DNA of 15,081 nucleotides from Hyphochytrium catenoides (Eukaryota; Sar; Hyphochytriomycetes; Hyphochytriales; Hyphochytriaceae), in the NCBI GenBank assembly GCA_900088475.1, contig FLMG01004198.1, forward strand, positions 19,818 to 34,898. Direction: 5' to 3'. How positions within the stretch are numbered: position 1 is the stretch's first letter; every line of letters starts with the position of its first letter. The position numbers and the translations under genes are program-made. The notes below the pieces were generated by a model that worked only from the letters and a program-made list of their open reading frames with translations, was not told the origin of the DNA and ran no database searches. Below are positions 9,901-15,081 of this stretch, piece after piece.

Positions 9901-12553
9901 TTTCTTGCCTTTTGTTGCTCATACTTCTCTAGCAGTCGTACAAAGCCAGGGTCGGGTTGCGCTGTCAGCTGCGCCTGCCCTACTCTGGTCCATCTAACCT
10001 CAATCTTCAGAGTTGCGCTGATGCACTCCTCAAACGTGCCTAGACGTTTTATATCATCCAGCGGATCGCTGTCGTTGGACCAATAGACCGACTGGAAAAT
10101 AATAAGATGTGAGACGGAAAATGAATAGGGAGAGTGTGAGCCAAGGCGTTCCTCAGCACCGTCAGCCAGAAAATGCAATGTCCAACAAGTCAGAATGGTC
10201 TTGCAAGGAGGAAATCACCACAATCAAGGAATTATATGGGGAAACACGTGATGTTCTTGATTCCTACCACTAGGTCGTCCGTCTCATAGAGAGAGAGCCT
10301 GGAGAATCCAGAACCCTTGACTGGCCCATGGGGAACGCCTTCGTTCCCCTGTACGCCAGACGAGTGTATGTCGTCGTGCTGCTTGCCTTTCATACTGCTA
10401 ATCATTTCTCTGATCGCCGCCACAGCGTGTGATGTCCCTTCCGTGATGGACTTTGACCTCTTGGCCAGCTCGGTGGAGGATTTCGTGCGGCGCATGCTGA
10501 GGTCGAGTTCGTCCTTCACATTGTTTGATCCACCCTCGACGCCTGCAATAGACATGAGCAAAAAAAAGGGTCAGGACAACGGCCGCTTTGTACTCAGAGT
10601 GTTTGCCTTGTCACGACAATGGAGCCGTTGATCTGCTTCCATGCCCTACGCGTTCATCAACCACTCGCCGTCCCCTTTTTGTCGTGTCCCTCACCTTCCG
10701 CCAACGAGAGCATCGACCTGGAGCTCTTGATCATGTTAATATTATGCTCATTCAGCTTGGGGAAGGCGTCAAGGTGCTTAAGGTTCTTGCAGATTGAGAA
10801 ATACTCCTCGGTTCCAATGTTAAACTTATAGGAGATTGCAAACTGTCTCAAACTTTGGTCCTCTTTGAGATCATGCGCGTCGGCCGACGCGACTTCAGAC
10901 CGCGAGACTTTCATGCAAAGCTCCTCAAAGCCCAACGTCCACGTAGACACCTAGTTTATAGAATGCAAGAAGGAAAACGCAAGGGCAGTGTTAGTGCTTG
11001 AAAACAATGGCGACGGCCCACTGGATGCGAATTAGGCTACGTCAACCTATCGGAGGGTATGGCCGTGCGCATGCTCCCAACATGACGCAACTGTGCCTCG
11101 AAGCTTGGCATTGTCAGATGCGGCACCACCACAGAAAATCCACAGTAGAGGCAGTACAAAGGACAGCTAATAGCTTCATATATGGGAAAGATCGCTTCTA
11201 CTAGTGCAAAACGAGAAACATCAGTAGTGAAGAAGCTGGCCCTAACCTGGTCCATGTAGCAGTTGAACACCACCCTGCCGTTCTCGCACCCCACGAGATG
11301 ATGGTCATGGTGCACTGGGCCGATGGCGATGGTGAAGAGATCCACGGCTGAGTATCCTAATAGTTTGTCACTGGTAAAACTCCGTGTCGAGTAGACCATC
11401 ACCTTCATCTTCGTCCGTTGGAGCTCTGCCAGCGAAGCCTCATACTCAAAGCTGAAGGTGAGGCCCTTCCAAGTGGGATTGAGCTCGTTCTTTATCTCCG
11501 GTGTGCGATAAAGCTCGTGCCCTGAACCCCATTGAAAGACTACGTAGGGATTGCTCAGTCCGTTCATCTTGATGCCGAAGAGGTTTCGACATTGAATGCC
11601 TACATTGGACATAAAGGCAAAGACGAAGCAGAGACAAAGAAGCCCATCGATCCAAGAGAAGAAAGGAAGTGGAGAGAGAGAGAGCACAACGAAGGAGAGC
11701 GAAAAGGAGGAGCAAAGAGAGCGAAAGCAAAGAGCGAGTGGGAGAGAGGAGAGAGGGAGAGCGGAAGGGCATGGGTCAGTAGAAAGCTCGTGGTTAGGCA
11801 AATGCAGGGAACCGGAAGTGTGCGAGGTATCGCGTACCTGCAATGCGGACTCTAAACTTCCTCTTGATAGTCTTGGAGGCTCGCTTAAGCATCTCTTCTT
11901 TGTCAACATTCTGTGAATACGCCGCCGGGAGGAAGGATTCTATCCAAACGGAGGAGAGAGAAGGAGAGGTGATCAGCCGAAGAGCTAAAAAGACGCACAG
12001 TTTGGAAGAGCGGTGAAGACAGGGGACATATTGGAAAGAGGCAGGACGAAAGAGAGAGCAAACATTTCACTCTAAAGCAACGCCGGGCCTCCAGGCGGCC
12101 GTCCCCGTTACCTGGGGCGAAGCTATCCAGTAGCTCCATGCTGCCTTAGACAATAGCTTGTGTCTCTTTCAGTGACCTTAGTCCTGCACTGCAGATATTC
12201 TCTCTCAATGATGGTCGTCAGTTGGGTTCTGAGGAGTCTTGGAAGGCCTTCAAAGCGGTCGTGCCCGGCAAAAAGCTCGGCCCTCAGCCGTTTTCTGCCT
12301 GCCTGTAGTCCACCATCGCGTCTCTACTCTTTGTATCTTCGTCTGTGAGGCTCCACGCAGTCTCTCACCATGCGAGCGAAGGCAGGTCAAGGGACAACAT
12401 CGAATCGGCAAGCTTCAGCCCGTCTTTCCCACTGTTGCGGCGGATAGCGTCCTCTTCTCTCTTCAGAGCTATCCGTCGGTCTCGTTTCTCTCTAGGAGGG
12501 TCTGGATGTGCTCTTCTCAGCGCTCTGAAGGACTGACCACAGTGTTGGCGCAT
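3950..12553 (-). CDS. large multi-exon protein: C2 domain, DUF1765-like helical core, C-terminal PH domain
   Basis: Core exons, 5' to 3' on the minus strand: 11838-11910 (or to 11939), 11247-11599, 10695-10950, 10268-10542, 9909-10091, 9607-9789, 9225-9349, 8893-9067, 8553-8721, 8077-8312, 7659-7811, 7313-7513, 6984-7160, 6654-6866, 6364-6550, 5929-6090, 5649-5759, 5085-5473, 4913-4984, 4640-4760, 4346-4496, 3950-4148. Every junction keeps phase to a TAA at 3950. Product is about 1,400-1,480 aa. A C2 domain spans the first long exon (FRVRIAG, LSNPYVVF, LLGYSAVDL). A charged linker (TKSSTELAKRSKS) and a second beta-rich stretch follow. A long helical region peaks in exons 6984-6550: LEFLYNFWDAFPER then YFLHWNIDTRFFFHHLLAYR, which I recognise from memory as DUF1765/UPF0592-like. 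A Ser/Pro linker precedes a PH domain (about 4148-4984) with WREKYFYLRD, GPIKREIDV and the final-helix Trp in EDMIEWLDVL. Likely a cytosolic peripheral-membrane or cortical scaffold; this role is inferred. No membrane segment or signal peptide is seen. Confidence 0.85.
4056..4984 (-). other. PH domain segment (four exons)
   Basis: Exons 4913-4984, 4640-4760, 4346-4496 and the first part of 3950-4148 join in phases 0, 1 and 2. Together they give a PH fold: a first strand AIFVATKRYVVEL, then RGVLLKQGFMHKGEWREKYF with LRDRKLGYSD, GGPIKREIDVVNATI, an interior strand ending RWALCAPR, and a final helix EDMIEWLDVLDQSAYE holding the near-invariant Trp. The Lys/Arg residues of the first two strands are compatible with phosphoinositide binding. 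Membrane targeting through this domain is inferred. Confidence 0.8.
6221..6343 (-). other. optional cassette exon within a 273-nt intron
   Basis: Exons 6364-6550 and 5929-6090 splice directly in phase 1, giving an ordinary 273-nt intron, which I take as default. Inside it is an open phase-1 stretch reading LSTKAESQASNRLKKVSP and then a Ser run, ending at a possible donor ACCTG|GTCACG (left border 6221). It could start at 6292, leaving a 71-nt upstream intron, or at 6343, leaving an implausible 20-nt one. It may be an alternative low-complexity linker exon or chance. Confidence 0.25.
6364..7513 (-). other. helical core resembling DUF1765/UPF0592 (four exons)
   Basis: Exons 7313-7513, 6984-7160, 6654-6866 and 6364-6550 join in phase 0 throughout. 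They read as amphipathic helices: LLSNGALLNPMVTLLLSTTK, IWFHVIRTWRIRL, FLCSALRILLSTEHVQVQ, LATLEFLYNFWDAFPER, FMKYFLHWNIDTRFFFHHLL. The pattern of a Leu-rich helix with FLYN-W-D, followed by F-HW then R-F-LL-R, matches my memory of the conserved core of fungal and slime-mould DUF1765 proteins. No profile search was possible, so the family name is tentative. The helices and frame are secure. Confidence 0.55.
9790..9908 (-). other. probable GC-AG intron
   Basis: The exon at 9909-10091 runs in frame to LLEKYEQQK, then AAAAG|GCAAGA, which fits the GC-donor consensus; a TGA follows six nt into the intron. Splicing from the GC to the acceptor at 9790 gives EQQKKQEGRPWKF in phase 0. The alternative GT donor, GTACGA with exon border 9942, is also in phase but removes eleven plausible residues. 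Confidence 0.5.
11247..11910 (-). other. C2 domain segment (exons 11838-11910 and 11247-11599)
   Basis: Spliced with a phase-1 junction, these exons encode FRVRIAGIQCRNLFGIKM, then NGLSNPYVVFQWG, NPTWKGLTFSFEYE, KVMVYSTRSFTSDKLLGY and a closing strand GRVVFNCYMDQ, the order of strands expected of a C2 domain. Loop 1 carries K-M-N-G-L-S-N where calcium-binding C2 domains have Asp residues, and loop 3 has S-T-R-S-F-T-S-D. Calcium coordination is therefore unlikely, and protein or constitutive lipid binding is more plausible. Confidence 0.8.
11655..11769. repeat. GA-rich tract inside an intron of the C2/PH gene
   Basis: The plus strand is a purine-rich run of GAGAG, GAAAG and GGAG strings. On the coding (minus) strand it is a pyrimidine-rich run lying about 55 to 170 nt upstream of the splice acceptor at 11600, within a 238-nt intron. 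Confidence 0.85.
12177..12553 (-). other. probable first one or two coding exons of the C2/PH gene, joint unresolved
   Basis: Two protein-like stretches lie upstream of the C2 exons on the minus strand. The first, 12369-12553, opens with an ATG (MRQHCGQSFRALRRAHP) and continues with charged helix (RIALKREEDAIRR) to a donor CATG|GTGAGA; an in-frame TAG lies six codons before the ATG. The second, ending at 12177, contains ELFAGHDRFEGLPRLLRTQL and ends IIEREYLQCRTK at donor AAG|GTCACT in phase 0, which matches the phase-0 acceptor at 11910 (intron 266 nt). The join between the two is unclear: CTGAG|GG at 12282 fits in phase but is a weak acceptor. A competing start is the ATG at 12137-12139 (MELLDSFAP), donor at 12111 and acceptor at 11940, also phase-consistent. 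Confidence 0.5.
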
Positions 12554-12727
12554 CTGAGGAGTGGAGAACTATCCCCTCATCGAGTTTTCCCAATCTCTCC
12601 TGCGTGTCGCTCCACACGCCAAGGGAAGACTTTGAGCTAGAGAGGAAAAGCAATTCCTATGCGTCCTACAAGGTACCATGGATCCCTTCCTTTCCCTTTG
12701 TTGGCTTCCTCCTTTTGTCAGTCTGCC

Positions 12728-12980
12728 TGCCTCCTCTTTCTCTCTACACTCTATTTCTCTCTCTCTCTCTTCTCCCTCTCTCTGTCTCTCATTTCTCTCT
12801 TTCTCTCTTTCTCTCTTTCTCTCTGTCTCTCTGTCTCTCTGTCTCTGTCTCTCTGTCTCTGTCTCTCTGTCTCTGTCTCTCTGTCTCTGTCTGTCTCTGT
12901 CTCTGTCTGTCTCTGTCTCTGTCTCTCCCTTTGTCTCTGTCTCTCCCTTTGTTTGTGTGTCTCTCTCTCTCTCTCTCTTT
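12728..12980. repeat. CT/GTCTCT minisatellite upstream of the C2/PH gene
   Basis: About 250 nt of nearly pure pyrimidine with G interruptions on the plus strand. It begins as CT and TTTCTCTC repeats and changes to interleaved CTCTGT and CTCTCTGT units, ending in a pure CT run. It starts about 175 nt upstream of the likely first ATG of the minus-strand gene, so it may lie in the promoter or leader. Serine/leucine-rich reading frames across it are repeat artefacts. Confidence 0.95.
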
Positions 12981-13279
12981 CCTAGCCGCAGTAGTTCGCA
13001 CTTCCTTTTCAGCTCGCGTCACACCACCGTCAAAGTTAATCCAGAACCATACTCATTCCCAATAACTATCCTTTCATTCAATATCCGTACGATCTAGGGT
13101 GGGCAGGGGCGGTTTCACACTGAGCCGAGCGGCGTCCAAGGGGATGACTGAAGAAACATGTTTTTACCATTTTATTTGTTAGGCTTTGCAGGCTCAGGAC
13201 GGTGCCATGATGATAGAGGTTCAAGGCTAGTCATCCTAAGATAAAGACGGGGTTAGAGCCACGTCCCGCTATGGATCGT
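12981..13279. other. non-coding stretch
   Basis: I see no supported exon, RNA gene or regulatory site between the CT minisatellite and the short tandem repeats. Confidence 0.5.
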
Positions 13280-13304
13280 GGCGACACACATTGGCGACAC
13301 ACAT
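13280..13304. repeat. two copies of a 13-bp repeat
   Basis: The string GGCGACACACAT occurs twice with a 13-bp period, immediately before and overlapping the 58-bp duplication. Confidence 0.85.
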
Positions 13305-13413
13305 CTCTGCAGGATGAGAGGATGTCAGCGGCCTGACGCCGGCCATCATCTTCTTCACACATCTCTGCAGGATGAGAGGATGTCAGTGGCCTGACGCCGG
13401 CCATCTTCTTCTT
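13298..13413. repeat. 58-bp direct tandem duplication
   Basis: Two head-to-tail copies, 13298-13355 and 13356-13413, differ at two positions (C/T and A/T). Each contains ATCTCTGCAGGATGAGAGG and GCCTGACGCCGGCC. The near-identity points to a recent local duplication. Neither strand gives a convincing gene across it. Confidence 0.93.
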
Positions 13414-14627
13414 TCGAGGCAAACCACAAAGAAAGATCAAGTCGGAGGGCGGGAGAGTGGAGGACTGGACGTTCTGCGTGTCCATCATGACGGTCTACTC
13501 TTCCCAGGGACCAGCAGCAATTCGCGCTACTCTCGTCCAAGGTTTAGAATAAGGATAAGATTTGGTTAGCCAATGTGTCCTCGTGCTGTCGACACCTTCT
13601 TCTTGGGGTCCATGATAGGCTGTACATCACCCTCTCATTGAACTTTAGAAGCAGGGGACCGTTCGTTCGGTTTGTTGGTGCTTTCGCGTTACATTAGCTC
13701 TCGTGCCTCTGATTTTGCTAGCTTCAGTGTCTGTGCGACTTACTCGTATAAGGCAATAAGCTGGACACCATCGCCCAAGTATGTGACGGCGTAGCGCCTA
13801 ATGGGAAGGACGACGTTCTATATCTTCTCAACTCCTTGTCGTCCTACTAACTCTCAGTCAACTGATAAGAAGGCTGTCACTGTGGGCAAACAACTACTTC
13901 TGGTCAGGCTACTTTGGCAGCAAGGCAAGTCACGTTCCCTTTAGAAATAAGGCAGGAATGTTGAGGTGGCTGAACAGCGGAGGCGGAAGACTGTGGATGC
14001 GGTTGCCTCATCAGTCAAAATGTCCGGTAGCTGATGCTGAGAAGAGACCCACCGTGGAAGCCGAGGCGTTCATTCTTGATTGAAGGTGACCCTGTCTGAC
14101 TCTTAGGTCATGGTGCGCTTCCAGCGTTGATGCAACCGCATTGGGACGCTAAGGTACGCTTGAGACAGAGGAAGAAGTATATGATATGCCCCAAAAGGAG
14201 AACAACAACTGGGGAAGAAGTAAGAAGTGAAGACAGAGAGAGGCAAATTCTAAAGGTTTTGAACAGAGAGAGTGCGAGAAAAAAAAGCAAAAGAGTCAGG
14301 GGACCATCTGACCATGCAGAGAGTTCAATAGATGACAAGGAGCTATTAAATGATGGGATTAAACCTCTGGATGACGGCAATGAAAGAGACAGAGCTCGAC
14401 AATCGTCGCGGGAAGAAGAACCGGCAGACTCAAAACGAAGAGTCAATTTTATTGGTCGCTGCGGCAAAACTGGGACTCATCTACTGCACGGAGAGAGAGA
14501 GAAAGAAACAAACACATGGGGACAAGACGGCAATACTTATTAGGACAGCCGCGCCCCAGCGACGAGAATATGTAATTGAGAGATAGGTGAAAGAGACGAT
14601 GAGAGAGAAAGCTATTAACTGGTACAG
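13414..14627. other. mostly unannotated stretch
   Basis: No complete gene is recognised. Short open stretches occur on both strands. One is a minus-strand frame at 14011-14148 behind a pyrimidine-rich acceptor (reads STLEAHHDLRVRQGHLQ and ends in TGA). Another is a plus-strand frame without ATG at about 13804-14083 (reads SLWANNYFWSGYFGSK). The part from about 14160 to 14530 is purine-rich on the plus strand, which makes its long charged reading frames unreliable. Confidence 0.4.
13740..13817 (-). other. weak candidate terminal coding exon
   Basis: After a possible acceptor (GATATAG|AAC) the minus strand encodes NVVLPIRRYAVTYLGDGVQL followed by IALYE and TAA, 25 residues in all. The composition is strikingly protein-like with alternating hydrophobic strands. 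No upstream exon could be joined with confidence and the acceptor lacks a good pyrimidine tract. It may be an isolated terminal exon, a gene relic or chance. Confidence 0.2.
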
Positions 14628-14886
14628 AGTGAGAGAGAGAGAGAGAGACCTTGAATGAAAAGTAGAGAAAGTGGGAAAGAGAGAGAGAGAGAGCAAGAGA
14701 GAGGGACAGAAAGAGAGAGAGAAAGCGAGAAAGGCAGAGGACGAGAGAAGACAGAGGAACAGACAGAGACAGCGGATCCGAGAGAGACAGAGGTAAAGAG
14801 AAAGACGGAGGAAGAGAGAGAGAGAAGAGAGGAACAGAGCGAGCAGACGAAGAGAGAGAGACGGAGGAAGAGAGACAGAGAGAGAA
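14628..14886. repeat. GA-rich imperfect microsatellite
   Basis: Purine-rich plus strand made of GAGAGA runs with GACAGAG and GGAAGAG interruptions. The Arg/Glu-rich frame read through it is a repeat translation. It begins 25 nt beyond the stop of the candidate minus-strand gene at the right edge, where it would be a pyrimidine-rich 3' UTR or flank. Confidence 0.93.
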
Positions 14887-14910
14887 GCTTTACTGATGAA
14901 GACAGAGCGG

Positions 14911-15081
14911 TCAGATTCTCTCCGTCATGCGGTGAGGTTGGGGCCGCGGGAAGCGCTCAAGATAAGGGAGAAAACGCCCTCTATATTGGGAATATTGACG
15001 AATCTCATCGTGGATGGCGTCTATCCTATTCAGAATGCGTTCCTGGAGTAACGGCCATTGACCCTTGGACGTGTTAGGAAA
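14911..15081 (-). CDS. 3' end of an unrecognised gene, partial at the right edge
   Basis: Reading inward from the right edge, the minus strand is open for 56 codons and ends in TGA at 14911-14913. The peptide includes GQWPLLQERILNRIDAIHDE, an amphipathic helix, then IRQYSQYRGRFLPYLERFPR and a proline-rich tail. It has no start codon, so it would be a terminal exon or the C-terminus of a gene beyond the window. No usable donor is present near its end, which favours a true stop followed by the CT-rich (minus strand) 3' flank. I do not recognise the family. A plus-strand frame overlaps it but continues from the GA repeat and looks less natural. Confidence 0.4.
   Translation of the reverse strand, partial: FPNTSKGQWPLLQERILNRIDAIHDEIRQYSQYRGRFLPYLERFPRPQPHRMTERI

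Noticed and set aside
12239-12640. Plus-strand frame of 133 codons
   Set aside because: It is antisense to stretches that look more protein-like on the minus strand, and it has Ser/Arg/Pro composition typical of a shadow frame.
12604-13097. Long plus-strand frames rich in Ser, Leu, Val and Cys
   Set aside because: They are translations of the CT/GTCTCT minisatellite; all three frames stay open because the repeat lacks stop codons.
14127-14543. Highly charged plus-strand frame of 138 codons
   Set aside because: The region is purine-rich, which opens frames on the plus strand. No domain and no splice support were seen.
14655-15077. Arg/Glu-rich plus-strand frame of 140 codons
   Set aside because: It is a translation of the GA microsatellite; its non-repeat tail is antisense to the better minus-strand candidate.
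1-15081. CRISPR array, bacterial operon, transposon or rRNA/tRNA genes
   Set aside because: The only repeats are microsatellites and two small tandem duplications. Intron-rich genes show the DNA is eukaryotic, and no transposase, reverse transcriptase or structural RNA was recognised.

Overview
This window is nuclear DNA from a eukaryotic microbe, most likely a protist or alga. Its genes are split by many short introns (about 100 to 300 nt) with GT-AG borders and pyrimidine-rich acceptors. There are no bacterial operons or ribosome binding sites, and purine/pyrimidine microsatellites are frequent. I cannot place it more precisely. A secretory GT60 glycosyltransferase fits stramenopiles, alveolates and related protists.

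Layout: (1) 1-113, a GA-rich microsatellite. (2) 398-2882, plus strand, a four-exon gene for a GT60-family polypeptide GlcNAc-transferase with an N-terminal hydrophobic signal and an unusual C-terminal membrane segment. (3) 2883-3949, the space between two convergent genes, with no supported gene. (4) 3950 to about 12553, minus strand, one large gene of about 23 to 25 exons. It encodes a protein of about 1,400 to 1,480 residues with an N-terminal C2 domain, a long alpha-helical middle resembling DUF1765/UPF0592, a Ser/Pro-rich linker and a C-terminal PH domain. Exon phases close across the whole chain, so the core model is strong; the first one or two exons and one cassette are ambiguous. (5) 12728-12980, a CT-rich minisatellite just upstream of that gene. 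(6) 12981-14627, mostly non-coding, with a 58-bp tandem duplication and one weak candidate exon. (7) 14628-14886, a second GA-rich tract. (8) 14911-15081, the probable 3' end of another minus-strand gene that runs off the right edge.

Functional reading: the two main genes show no sign of sharing a pathway. One glycosylates proteins, probably in the secretory pathway. The other looks like a peripheral-membrane scaffold with a lipid-binding module at each end. The most interesting objects are the C2-helical-PH architecture and the C-terminally anchored GT60 enzyme. No mobile element, CRISPR array, rRNA or tRNA was recognised.
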